DNA from: an uncultured Acetatifactor sp.
GTDB taxonomy: Bacteria > Bacillota > Clostridia > Lachnospirales > Lachnospiraceae
Assembly: GCA_947631615.1 (NCBI GenBank)
Contig: CANRLX010000001.1
Coordinates: 101,501 to 165,500, forward strand
Length of the DNA stretch: 64,000 nt
Direction of reading: 5' to 3'
Shown piece by piece: positions 8,704-17,273 of the stretch; position 1 is the stretch's first letter, and the number at the start of each line of letters is the position of its first letter. The translations under genes were made by a program, and so were the position numbers. Below the pieces are notes generated by a model. The model ran no database searches. It saw nothing but the letters and a program-made list of their open reading frames with translations, and was not told the origin of the DNA.

Positions 8704-10143
8704 ATGACAAACACCTGTCAAAGTAAATTACAGAGGATGGAATCCTTTAAGCGTCTGATCAACCTTGCCTTCACTGCGGGCTGTCTGGCGCTGGAGGTCG
8801 GCATCTTTGCCTATAACTGGCTGTACCACTTCCAGTACAGCGTGGTGGAGCAGCTGCGCAATTTCTGGTTCCGCGGGCACATGCTGGAAATTTCCATCTA
8901 CGGTGTCATCCTCTTTTTCTTTGCCAAAATGTACGGCGGTATGCGCCTGGGTTATTTAAAGAATGTGGAGATCATCTTTTCCCAGGTGTTCGCCACGTTC
9001 GTGGCGAATGTCCTGATCTATGCGGAGCTGTCTGTCATGGCGTTTCAGCTGTTTGTGCCGAGGATGTTTATCTTTATGATGCTCGAGCAGACGCTTGTGG
9101 TGGTGCTCTATATCAACGTGGCGAATCGGATATACAAGTCGCTGTTTCCTCCGAGGAAGCTGCTTCTGATCCACGGGGAGAGGCCCATAGAGGATATCTG
9201 CAGCAAATTTGAGAACAGGAAGGACAAGTACCGGATCGAGCGGTACGAACATATCAGCAAGGGGGTGCCCGACCTGTGCCGCGCCATCCTCAAGGAGTAC
9301 ACGGACGGAAGCTGTAACGCGGTGGTGCTGTGGGATATCTCGGTGGAGGACCGGAATAAGCTTCTGAAATTCTGTTATTCCCAGTCTATCCGCGTCTATC
9401 TGATGCCAAAAATTGCGGATGTTATTTTAGCGGGGGCGGAAGAACTGCACGTGTTTGACGCTCCTCTGCTTTTGACGAGGGAGTACTGTCTCACCATGGA
9501 GCAGCGCTTCATTAAGAGAGCGATGGATATTTTATTTGCGTCCCTGCTTTTGCTTGTGGCATCTCCGTTTATGCTGGTCACGGCGATCGCCATCAAGCTT
9601 TACGACGGCGGGCCGGTGCTGTACAAGCAGGTGCGCTGCACCACCAACCAGCGGCAGTTTTATATTATGAAATTCCGCAGTATGCGGACGGATGCGGAGA
9701 AGGACGGTGTGGCCAGGCTGGCGCAGAAAAATGACGACCGTATCACCCCCATTGGAAGGGTGATACGCAAGTGCAGGATCGACGAGCTGCCGCAGCTTTT
9801 CAATATTTTGCGGGGAGACATGTCCTTTATCGGCCCCAGGCCGGAGAGGCCGGAGATCATCGCTCAGTATGTGGAGGTGATGCCCGAGTTTGTCTTTCGC
9901 ATGAAGGTCAAGGCGGGTCTGGCCGGCTTTGCGCAGGTGTATGGCAAGTACAACACCTCGCCGTACGATAAGCTGAAGCTGGATCTGGCTTATATCGAGA
10001 ATTACTCTCTCTGGCTGGATCTGAAGCTGATGCTTTTGACCCTGAAGATCCTTCTGTGGCCGGACAGCACAGAGGGAGTGGAGAGTGAACAGGTCACCGC
10101 TTTCAAGGAGGTCTATGACCGAGAGCGGGAAGAGGAGGATTGA
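8704..10143 (+). CDS. Polyprenyl glycosylphosphotransferase, long WbaP/WcaJ type
   Basis: The enzyme should start the repeat unit by moving a sugar-1-phosphate onto undecaprenyl phosphate. The 479 residues have four or five N-terminal membrane segments (about residues 20-150), a central nucleotide-binding-like domain, and the catalytic bacterial sugar transferase domain in the last 200 residues. Motifs seen in the latter are KRAMDILFA, the membrane hairpin, YIMKFRSMR, CRIDELPQLFNIL and FIGPRPERPE. GGAGG at 8688-8692 is 11 bases from the ATG at 8704 and 8 from a TTG at 8701, so the protein may have one extra residue. A second, short enzyme of the same class is encoded at 19220. Confidence 0.93.
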   Translation: MTNTCQSKLQRMESFKRLINLAFTAGCLALEVGIFAYNWLYHFQYSVVEQLRNFWFRGHMLEISIYGVILFFFAKMYGGMRLGYLKNVEIIFSQVFATFVANVLIYAELSVMAFQLFVPRMFIFMMLEQTLVVVLYINVANRIYKSLFPPRKLLLIHGERPIEDICSKFENRKDKYRIERYEHISKGVPDLCRAILKEYTDGSCNAVVLWDISVEDRNKLLKFCYSQSIRVYLMPKIADVILAGAEELHVFDAPLLLTREYCLTMEQRFIKRAMDILFASLLLLVASPFMLVTAIAIKLYDGGPVLYKQVRCTTNQRQFYIMKFRSMRTDAEKDGVARLAQKNDDRITPIGRVIRKCRIDELPQLFNILRGDMSFIGPRPERPEIIAQYVEVMPEFVFRMKVKAGLAGFAQVYGKYNTSPYDKLKLDLAYIENYSLWLDLKLMLLTLKILLWPDSTEGVESEQVTAFKEVYDREREEED

Positions 10144-10155
10144 CAGGAGGTTACC

Positions 10156-11256
10156 ATGTGGAAAGCAAGCTATGGAAAGGAGCCCTTTGACCTTCGGTTG
10201 GCGGCGCTTCGTCTGGTTCGGAACCTACCGTTTATAACAGGTGTTACAATATTGGGCACGCTCCTCTTTGGGGGCGGCTACTATGTGAAGAATGTGCTTC
10301 TCGACAGGGATCACGCCTATGCCGCCACCTCCGTCTATCGGGTGGAGTACACGGCGGAGCCTACCCAGTCCGGAGATTACTATATCAACGAGATGAGCTG
10401 GAACACATACGTCAGATCCCGCGAGTTTTATGACGCGTTTCTCGGGCACCTGGCGGAGAATACCGTGGAGCTGTCCCAGTACTATGAGCCGGTGCGCACC
10501 AAGGAGGGGTACGAGGCGCTTGTGGAGGCGTTTCTCGCCTCCGACTGGCACGTGCCCTCCACGGTGGTGACTGCGGATCAAAAGGACTGGTGCCTGCGGA
10601 TCGCCCAGGCGGTGGAGCAGACCATGACTCAGGAGTTTGCGGAGAGTAACCCGCAGGTGGCGCGGATCACGGTGATAGACCCCGCTGTCCAGGCGGTGGA
10701 GGTGCTTCCGGATGTGCGGCCCCTGAGGGCGGTGGTCTTAAGCGCGGTTCTGTCCTGTTTTTTTGCGGTGGTGGTGTTTCTCCTGCGGGAGCTTGGCACG
10801 GACGGCATCTGGCTTCCGGTGACGCTGAGGCGGCGGTATGGCCTTGCGGCGCTGGGAACCGTCCACAGCAGAGAGCTTCTGCCCAATCTGGCCTATCGGT
10901 TCGTGGGAGCCGAGAGGATCGCCGTGTGTACGGCTGTCGGGGAGATCGACCCTCTGGAGGCGTGCCAGGCGATTCGGGAGCGTGTGGGAGACAATCCGCT
11001 TTTGGAGAAGGAGTGGGTTCCCTTTCCCGCCCCTCTTCTCTGCGAGGAGTGCTGCGAGAAATTGCGGGGCATGGACGGGGTGCTGCTTTTGGTCGGCGCC
11101 GGAAACCATGCGGGCAAGCCCTTAGAGCGTGTGTTACAGTATTTGGAGGAACAGGAGGTCGCCGTCGGGGGAGCGATCCTCTGGGAGGCGGACGAGTGGC
11201 TGATCCGCACCTACTATCGGATTCCTTTTGCTCCCGAGGCGGAGGGCGGCATATGA
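10156..11256 (+). CDS. Wzz-like chain-length/co-polymerase protein without a kinase domain
   Basis: The 366-residue protein has a transmembrane segment near residues 24-45, an extracellular alpha/beta domain, a second segment near 195-215 preceded by a proline-containing DVRPLR, and a cytoplasmic C-terminal domain of about 150 residues. This is the layout of Wzz/CapA polysaccharide co-polymerases. The C-terminal part has strand-helix alternation like a P-loop fold but shows no Walker A motif and no tyrosine cluster, so it is not a working BY-kinase. AGGAGG lies 5 bases before the ATG, and the gene follows the glycosylphosphotransferase by 12 bases. It likely sets chain length for the EpsG-like polymerase at 12039. 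Confidence 0.72.
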   Translation: MWKASYGKEPFDLRLAALRLVRNLPFITGVTILGTLLFGGGYYVKNVLLDRDHAYAATSVYRVEYTAEPTQSGDYYINEMSWNTYVRSREFYDAFLGHLAENTVELSQYYEPVRTKEGYEALVEAFLASDWHVPSTVVTADQKDWCLRIAQAVEQTMTQEFAESNPQVARITVIDPAVQAVEVLPDVRPLRAVVLSAVLSCFFAVVVFLLRELGTDGIWLPVTLRRRYGLAALGTVHSRELLPNLAYRFVGAERIAVCTAVGEIDPLEACQAIRERVGDNPLLEKEWVPFPAPLLCEECCEKLRGMDGVLLLVGAGNHAGKPLERVLQYLEEQEVAVGGAILWEADEWLIRTYYRIPFAPEAEGGI

Positions 11257-12038
11257 GCGTACAGGTGCTGGCGTCAGTGATGAACAGCTCTCCGGATCGG
11301 ATCGCGGAGCAGATGAATTTGGGCTCCGACGCGGTGATCATCAACCAGTGTGACCGGCTGGGAGCGGAGGAAACAGAATACCGCGGGCATAAGGTGCGCT
11401 TTTACTCCTTCCCCGACCGAGGGATCGGGAGAAGCCGCAATGAGGCTATCATGAGAGCAGATAGGGATATCTGCCTTTTTTCGGATGCGGACATTGTGTA
11501 CCGGGAGGGCTACGCGGAGGCGGTTGAGGCGGAGTTTCTTCGGAATCCCAGGGCCGATATGATCCTTTTCAATATTGAGGTGGAGGAGGAGCGCCGTACC
11601 TATCAAATCACCGGACGGCGGAGGGTGCATTGGTACAACTGCGGGCGTTACGGCGCGGTGAGCTTTGCCGTGAGGAGAGACAGCCTGCTTGCGTCCGGCG
11701 TGACCTTTTCTCTTTTGTTCGGCGGCGGAGCCAGGTACAGCAACGGGGAGGACAGCCTGTTTTTAAAAGAATTTATGTCCAAGGGATATCGGGTGTACAC
11801 GGCGCCGGTGACCATCGGGAGGGAGACCGCCGGAGAATCCACCTGGTTTTTCGGATATCAGGAGAAATTTTTCCGAGACAGGGGGGTGCTCTATCACTAT
11901 TTGTATGGGAGGCTTGCCGGACTGATGGCGATCCGCTTTCTCCTGGCGCATCGGGAAAAGCTCTGTGCGGAGGTCTCCGTCAGACAGGCCTATGCCTGGA
12001 TGCGGGACGGGATCCGCGAGGGAAGAGGAGGAAACTAG
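11253..12038 (+). CDS. Family 2-like glycosyltransferase
   Basis: The 261 residues have a GT-A-like fold with a divergent start (VQVLASVMNSS), a conserved GIGRSRNEAIMRA block and the metal motif FSDADIVY. The middle part (YNCGRYGAVSFAVRR, GEDSLFLKEF) is like glycosyltransferases in which the catalytic base sits in an ED pair. The ATG overlaps the upstream TGA by four bases, so translation is coupled. The ORF frame extends upstream to 10926 through the previous gene; that part is a shadow. Donor and acceptor are not known. Confidence 0.8.
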   Translation: MSVQVLASVMNSSPDRIAEQMNLGSDAVIINQCDRLGAEETEYRGHKVRFYSFPDRGIGRSRNEAIMRADRDICLFSDADIVYREGYAEAVEAEFLRNPRADMILFNIEVEEERRTYQITGRRRVHWYNCGRYGAVSFAVRRDSLLASGVTFSLLFGGGARYSNGEDSLFLKEFMSKGYRVYTAPVTIGRETAGESTWFFGYQEKFFRDRGVLYHYLYGRLAGLMAIRFLLAHREKLCAEVSVRQAYAWMRDGIREGRGGN

Positions 12039-13172
12039 ATGGAGAGCAGCGCGCTGGTTTATATTCTGCTGACGGCAGTGACCCTGCTTTTGGCGCTGTG
12101 CGTGGACAACCGCGACTATGTGGCGGCACGCATAAGCGGCAGACGGGCCGCCGGAGAGCGTGTGGGCTTCTCCAGGGAGCAGGCGAGGAACCTGGTGGCG
12201 GAAACGGCCATTTTCTGTCTGCTGACGGGCGTATCGGCCTGCCGCATCGCCGTGGGAAACGACTACTGGCCCTACCGTTTCAACTTTCGCCTGATCGCCC
12301 AGGAGCGGCACGTGTCCTCGGAGCTGGGATTTAATCTGATCGTGAAGGGAATGCAGGATTTGTTTGGCTACGACAATTATCTGCCCATCTTTGCGCTTTT
12401 TTCTTTTATCACGGTCCTGTTTTTTGTCCTGGCGCTCCACGATCAGGGAAGCCTTTACGCGTTCTCCCTGTTTCTTCTGCTCACGGGCGGCTACTATTTT
12501 AACAGTTTAAATACCGTGCGTTATTATTTGGCGCTGGCGATCGCCCTCTATTCCATGAAGTATGTGCTCCGTGGGGAATATGGAAAATTTGTCCTGTGGG
12601 TGGCGGCGGGATGCGCTTTTCACAAATCCATACTTCTGGTAATACCGGTGTATCTCACGGCCAGGTGGCTTGCCGCCATCCGCCTGAAAAAATGGCATTA
12701 TGTGGCGGGCGGGGTCTTTGTTCTAAGCCTGATTTTTGGGAAGGATATATACCGGAGGATCGTCTTTCACTTTTACGGATTTTATGAAAATTCCGCCTTT
12801 GACAACAGCCGGATCTCTTATGTGAACCTGTTGAAGTGCGCGGCGGTGCTGCTTCTTTGCGGTATCTGCTACCGCCGCAGTATTCGGGAGGATCTGATGA
12901 ACCGCTTTTACTTTTTTCTGAATGTGGCGGGCTTTGTCACCTTCTGCTGCGGCGGATTTATACCGGAGGTCTCCCGCGTGGCCTACTATATGATGGTCTC
13001 CCAGGTCTTTCTGATCCCGCGGCTTTTGGCGGACATGGAGGAGGGGTGGCTTCGCAGGCTGGCCTATGCGGGGGTGATCGGTGCGTTCACGGTGTATTTT
13101 GCCTTCCTTTTGCGGGGAATGTACTCCGTGGATGTGAGGCTTCTGCCCTACCTCAACTGGATTTTTGACTGA
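12039..13172 (+). CDS. EpsG-family polysaccharide polymerase (Wzy role)
   Basis: The 377-residue integral membrane protein has about ten hydrophobic segments. It carries EpsG-family marks: a short N-terminal segment, the loop GNDYWPYRFNF, and ELGFNLIVKGM before the central helices. EpsG-type proteins are thought to polymerise lipid-linked repeat units outside the membrane. The start ATG directly follows the previous stop and has a GAGGAGG site about 7 bases upstream. No Wzx flippase lies in this first locus; the only one in the window is at 59727. Confidence 0.85.
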   Translation: MESSALVYILLTAVTLLLALCVDNRDYVAARISGRRAAGERVGFSREQARNLVAETAIFCLLTGVSACRIAVGNDYWPYRFNFRLIAQERHVSSELGFNLIVKGMQDLFGYDNYLPIFALFSFITVLFFVLALHDQGSLYAFSLFLLLTGGYYFNSLNTVRYYLALAIALYSMKYVLRGEYGKFVLWVAAGCAFHKSILLVIPVYLTARWLAAIRLKKWHYVAGGVFVLSLIFGKDIYRRIVFHFYGFYENSAFDNSRISYVNLLKCAAVLLLCGICYRRSIREDLMNRFYFFLNVAGFVTFCCGGFIPEVSRVAYYMMVSQVFLIPRLLADMEEGWLRRLAYAGVIGAFTVYFAFLLRGMYSVDVRLLPYLNWIFD

Positions 13173-13211
13173 TACGGCGTGAAATTTTGTTTTTGGGGTT
13201 CGGATTTGCGC

Positions 13212-13428
13212 AGATTTCACATACCAACGCAGGCACGCTTTCGCTGCATACAGCGCCTGCTTATGGTATTGTGAAATCTACATGGGTATGTGCGATACAG
13301 ACAAGATCGCGCGCAGGGCATTATAGCGCCGCCGGTACTTATGCGCCGTACTTTGGCGCATTAGGTACCGTTGCGAGCGATATATAGCGAAAGCGTGCCC
13401 TGTGGCGACTTGTCTGGGATGCACATAC
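13212..13428. repeat. Large folded non-coding element: two long hairpins with alternative pairing
   Basis: The first hairpin (13212-13279) pairs 13212-13226 with 13264-13279 (one bulge), 13229-13234 with 13255-13260, and 13243-13246 with 13251-13254 around CATA. The second (13286-13428) pairs 13286-13293 with 13421-13428, 13298-13305 with 13409-13416, 13307-13310 with 13405-13408 and 13314-13320 with 13396-13402. It contains an inner hairpin at 13333-13370. In addition, 13232-13245 is a perfect 14-base complement of 13386-13399, which cannot form together with either local fold. No ORF is supported. The element fills the gap between epsG-like and the next glycosyltransferase and ends just before its AGGAGG site. 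Confidence 0.75.
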
Positions 13429-13445
13429 GGAAGGAGGAAACTGCG

Positions 13446-14858
13446 TTGAGAGTGCTTTGGCTCTGTAATATCATGCTGCCTGTGATCGCCCGAAACCTAC
13501 ATCTGAATTACAGCAACAAAGAGGGCTGGCTCAGCGGCCTGGCGGACATGGTGCTGGCCTGCGGGGAGGAGAGCGGCATTGAGCTTGGGATCGCGTTTCC
13601 CGCGCCGGAGGGCGTCTGTGACGGCAGGGGGCGGAGGATGAGCTGCGGGGGGCAGTCCTTCCTGGCGTTTGGCTTTGCGGAGGACACCGCCCGTCCCCAC
13701 CGTTATGACCGTGGACTGGAGGAGAAGCTGGGCGCGATCGCCCGAGAGTTTCAGCCGGATATCGTGCACTGCTTCGGCACGGAATATCCCCACACACTGG
13801 CTATGTGCCGCGCTTTTCCTCGAAAGGACCGTATCCTGGTGGGGATCCAGGGGCTGTGCGCCGTGTGCGCGGAGGTGTACCTCAGGGGACTGCCGTCGGA
13901 GGCGGTCCGCGCCGTGACATTTCGCGACCTCCTAAAGCGGGACGGCCTGCGCAGGCAGCAGGAAAAATTCCGGCAGAGAGGCGTCATGGAGAGGGAGGCT
14001 GTCCGGATTGCCGGAAATCTCACCGGCAGGACGGATTGGGACAGGATCCGGACACGGGAATGGAATAAAAACGCATGTTATTATAAAATGAACGAGAACC
14101 TCCGCGAAACCTTCTATCAGGGCGTCTGGCGGGAGGAGGAGTGTGTCCCCCACACTATTTTTGTGAGCCAGGGCGATTACCCGATCAAGGGACTCCATTA
14201 TCTGCTGCGGGCGCTTCCCAGGATCCGGCAGCAATATCCGGACGTCCATGTGTTTGTGGCGGGGGACAGCGTGGCGGGAAACCAAAGCTTCGTCGGCAGA
14301 TGGAAGCTTTCCGCCTATGGGAAATTTCTTCGGCGGCTTCTTGCGGAGGAGTCCCTGGAGGGAAGTGTCACCTTTCTGGGCCGCCTGAACGCGGAGGAGA
14401 TGAAACGGCAGTATTTAAAGAGCCACCTTTTCCTCTGCTGCTCCGAGTTGGAAAATTCCCCCAACTCACTGGGGGAGGCGATGATCCTGGGAGTGCCCTG
14501 TGTCAGCGCGGATGTGGGCGGGATCCCAAGCCTCTTTACCGACGGGGAGGATGGGATCCTCTATCGGGGAGACGAAAAAGGCCCCGAATCCCCTGATCGG
14601 GCGGGAGCGGCTCCGGAAGCCGGCGGGGAGCATCTGGAGGAGACGGCAGGAGCGCTGGCGGAGGCGGTGATCCGCATATGGAGCGATCCGGAACGGATGC
14701 GCGCCTATTGCAGTCATGCCAGAGAGCGGGCGCTGAAAACCCATGACAGGGAAGCAAACTATGGGAGACTGCTGGAGATCTACAGAGATATAACAGGTGC
14801 AATGAATACAGAGGGTGACGCCCCTGTGCAGGAAATAATGCAAAATGATGCAAAATAA
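13446..14858 (+). CDS. Family 4 glycosyltransferase (TTG start)
   Basis: The 470-residue protein has the two-domain GT-B fold: an N-terminal domain from VLWLCNIMLP, the central IFVSQGDYPIKGLHYLL, and the C-terminal donor site LENSPNSLGEAMILGVPCV with the EX7E-like pattern. The start is TTG at 13446 with AGGAGG 8 bases before it. The ATGs further upstream lie within the folded element and would add unrelated residues. A run of about 30 polar residues near 380-410 (GDEKGPESPD to GEHLEETAG) is an unusual insertion after the donor site. The enzyme belongs to the first polysaccharide operon; its sugar is unknown. Confidence 0.88.
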   Translation: MRVLWLCNIMLPVIARNLHLNYSNKEGWLSGLADMVLACGEESGIELGIAFPAPEGVCDGRGRRMSCGGQSFLAFGFAEDTARPHRYDRGLEEKLGAIAREFQPDIVHCFGTEYPHTLAMCRAFPRKDRILVGIQGLCAVCAEVYLRGLPSEAVRAVTFRDLLKRDGLRRQQEKFRQRGVMEREAVRIAGNLTGRTDWDRIRTREWNKNACYYKMNENLRETFYQGVWREEECVPHTIFVSQGDYPIKGLHYLLRALPRIRQQYPDVHVFVAGDSVAGNQSFVGRWKLSAYGKFLRRLLAEESLEGSVTFLGRLNAEEMKRQYLKSHLFLCCSELENSPNSLGEAMILGVPCVSADVGGIPSLFTDGEDGILYRGDEKGPESPDRAGAAPEAGGEHLEETAGALAEAVIRIWSDPERMRAYCSHARERALKTHDREANYGRLLEIYRDITGAMNTEGDAPVQEIMQNDAK

Positions 14859-14935
14859 CTGATAGCTCTGTCAATAAATGCAGGATGCTGTGGAAAATTG
14901 CAGGATAATGGAGCAAATTATGTGGAAGGAAAACT

Positions 14936-16183
14936 ATGAGAATTACATTTGTGTCTAATTATATCAATCACCACCAGATCCCCTTCTGCGACGCGATGAA
15001 CCGGCTGGCAGAGCAGGCCGGGGACTGTTTTGTCTTTGTCCAGACGATGCCCATGGAGCAGGAGCGGATCCGCATGGGGTGGCAGCTTGCCCAAATGCCG
15101 GAGTATGTCCACTGCTTTTACGAGGAGGAGGATCTCTGCCGGAAGTGGATCCTGGACAGCGAGGTGGTGCTGTTCGGGGGCTGCGACGACGAATCCTATA
15201 TTGGGGAGAGGCTGCGGAGGAGAAGGCCGATTATCCGCATCAGCGAGAGACTGTACAAGACCGGACAGTGGAAAGCGGTCTCCCCCAGGGGACTGCGGAA
15301 AAAATATATGGATCACACCCGTTACAGAAAAGCGCCGGTATATCTTCTCTGCGCGGGGGGATATGTGCCCTCCGACTTCCACCTGATACGGGCCTACGCG
15401 GGCAGGATGTTCTGCTGGGGATATTTTCCCGAGACGAGACATTACGAACCGGAGAGCCTGCTGGAGGGCAAGGGATATCGGGAGGAGAACGGCGATCGGG
15501 TCCCTTATCTTCTCTGGGCCGGACGTATGATCGACTGGAAGCATCCGGAGCTTGCGCTGGAGACGGCCGCTTACCTGAAGGCACAGGGGCTTTCCTTCCA
15601 CATGGACGTGATCGGCGGCGGCGATATGGAAGATGCGATGCGGGAGCTTTGGCGGCGATACGGTTTAGAAAAACAGGTGTCATTTTTAGGATTCCAAACG
15701 CCCCAGCAGGTGCGCGGGTATATGGAGCGGGCGGACATCCAGCTCTTCACCAGCGACCGGCAGGAGGGCTGGGGAGCCGTGGCAAACGAGGCGATGAACA
15801 GCGGGTGCGCCCTGGTGGCGGACCACATGATCGGCGCGGTGCCCTATCTGATCAGACATGGGGAGAACGGGATGGTGTATCGGGACGGCGACCGGCAGGA
15901 GCTCTTTTGCCGTGCGGCGGAGCTGGTTCGGGATCCGGCGCTGCGAAGGAGGCTGGGGCTGGCCGCCTATCGGACCATCACGGAGCGGTGGAACGCGGAA
16001 GGCGCTGCGGAGAGGATGCGCGCGCTCTGCAGGGAGCTGCTTTTGGTGGATCCCGCCAAATGGTGCTCCGAGGAGCCGCCCGTGGGAGCTCTTTCCCCCT
16101 GTGATCCCACGCCGGTGATACCGGAGCGAAAAATGTTTTCCTATATTATAGGAGGGAAACGCACAAGGAGGGACACCCGATAA
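14936..16183 (+). CDS. Family 4 glycosyltransferase
   Basis: The 415 residues form a GT-B fold. The N-terminal domain starts with ITFVSNYINHHQ; the C-terminal domain has PYLLWAGRMIDWKHPELAL and the donor motif TSDRQEGWGAVANEAMNSG. A cysteine-rich WGYFPETRHY stretch links the domains. The start at 14936 follows GGAAGGA. The stop overlaps the next start by one base. The last 50 residues after the fold are basic and poorly conserved looking. It transfers an unknown sugar in the cytoplasm. Confidence 0.87.
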   Translation: MRITFVSNYINHHQIPFCDAMNRLAEQAGDCFVFVQTMPMEQERIRMGWQLAQMPEYVHCFYEEEDLCRKWILDSEVVLFGGCDDESYIGERLRRRRPIIRISERLYKTGQWKAVSPRGLRKKYMDHTRYRKAPVYLLCAGGYVPSDFHLIRAYAGRMFCWGYFPETRHYEPESLLEGKGYREENGDRVPYLLWAGRMIDWKHPELALETAAYLKAQGLSFHMDVIGGGDMEDAMRELWRRYGLEKQVSFLGFQTPQQVRGYMERADIQLFTSDRQEGWGAVANEAMNSGCALVADHMIGAVPYLIRHGENGMVYRDGDRQELFCRAAELVRDPALRRRLGLAAYRTITERWNAEGAAERMRALCRELLLVDPAKWCSEEPPVGALSPCDPTPVIPERKMFSYIIGGKRTRRDTR

Positions 16184-17190
16184 TGCAGAAGATGGGCGAG
16201 GCGGGCCGTCCGCTGATCAGCGTGATCGTTCCCGTGTACAATATCATAAAGTATCTGGAAAGATGCGTGCGTTCCGTTATGGCACAGACCTACGAAAATC
16301 TGGAGATCCTGCTGGTGGACGACGGCTCAACCGACGGCACGGGCGAGCTGTGTGACCGCCTGGCGGCGGGTGACGGGCGTATTCGCGTCTTTCACAAGGA
16401 AAACGGGGGCTCCTCCTCCGCCAGAAACCTGGGGATCTCCCAGGCCAGGGGCGAGTATCTGGGATTTGTGGACAGCGACGACTATGTGTCTCCGGATATG
16501 TATGAGAGCCTCTATGAGGGCATCTGCCGATACCAGGTGAAAGCGGCCCAGGTGGGAAGGGATGAGATAGACGCACAGGGAAATCCCCTTCCCAATATCT
16601 GTGAGCCTCCGGCGCAGCCGGTCTGCTGTGGAAGCGAGGAGTTTCTGAGGGAGCTTCTCCTGCACAGGGGAGACTGTTCCTTCTGCACCAAGCTGCTCCA
16701 CAGAGAGCTGTTTGAGGAGGAGAGATTTCCCGAGGGACGGCTCAACGAGGATTTTTATCTGCTGGTGCGTATGCTGCCCAGGATGGGGCGGATCTTGTCC
16801 CTGCCGGGGCAGAAATACCATGTGTTTTACCGGATCGGGAGCAACTCCCGCAAGGCGGATCGGGAGAGCTTTTCCCGCGTCTACTGGGACTGCGTGCAGA
16901 ATGCGGACATGGTTTCCGAGCTGGTGGGGAGGGAGTATCCCGCGCTGAAGGAGACGGCGCTTCGCTTCGGCGTGTTCCAGCGGATCCAGTATCTGCTCCA
17001 TATCCCTATCAGCAGGATGCGGCGGGACAACGGCGACTACCGCAGTGTGGTGGGATGGCTTCGGAGGATGTGGCCCCGGGCTATGGGAAATCCCATTCTC
17101 ACCCTTCGGGATAAGACCTACCACACGATTTTGGCCCTGGCGCCCGCGTCTGCCAGAAAAATCCATTATTTTCTACGGAAAATGCTATAA
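16183..17190 (+). CDS. Family 2 glycosyltransferase
   Basis: The 335-residue protein has ISVIVPVYNIIKYL, VDDGSTDGTGELCD, SSARNLGISQARG and the DSDD metal motif. These are standard marks of processive-like or capsule GT2 enzymes such as EpsJ and CpsJ. The C-terminal 100 residues are helical and basic, possibly membrane-associated. It overlaps the preceding stop by one base (TAATG) and has AAGGAGGG upstream, so it is co-translated with the previous glycosyltransferase. The donor sugar is not known. Confidence 0.9.
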   Translation: MQKMGEAGRPLISVIVPVYNIIKYLERCVRSVMAQTYENLEILLVDDGSTDGTGELCDRLAAGDGRIRVFHKENGGSSSARNLGISQARGEYLGFVDSDDYVSPDMYESLYEGICRYQVKAAQVGRDEIDAQGNPLPNICEPPAQPVCCGSEEFLRELLLHRGDCSFCTKLLHRELFEEERFPEGRLNEDFYLLVRMLPRMGRILSLPGQKYHVFYRIGSNSRKADRESFSRVYWDCVQNADMVSELVGREYPALKETALRFGVFQRIQYLLHIPISRMRRDNGDYRSVVGWLRRMWPRAMGNPILTLRDKTYHTILALAPASARKIHYFLRKML

Positions 17191-17194
17191 AATT

Positions 17195-17223
17195 TTGACA
17201 TTCTGCAAAGGAAGTAGTACATT
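17195..17223 (+). promoter_or_regulatory. Possible internal promoter before the CapD-like gene
   Basis: TTGACA (17195-17200), 17 bases, TACATT (17218-17223). A perfect TATAAT lies at 17224-17229 but is 23 bases from the -35. The 83-base gap suggests an internal transcription start. Confidence 0.45.
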
Positions 17224-17273
17224 TATAATGATTGCGGAAATGCTTGAAAAGCTTGAAAACGGGATAATGCTAT

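Noticed and set aside
13371..13445. Upstream ATG starts for the 13446 glycosyltransferase
   Set aside because: They lie inside the folded element, lack ribosome sites and would add residues that do not fit the GT-B fold.
17195..17229. TTGACA paired with TATAAT before the CapD-like gene
   Set aside because: The spacing is 23 bases, too long for a SigA promoter. The pair with TACATT at 17 bases was listed instead.
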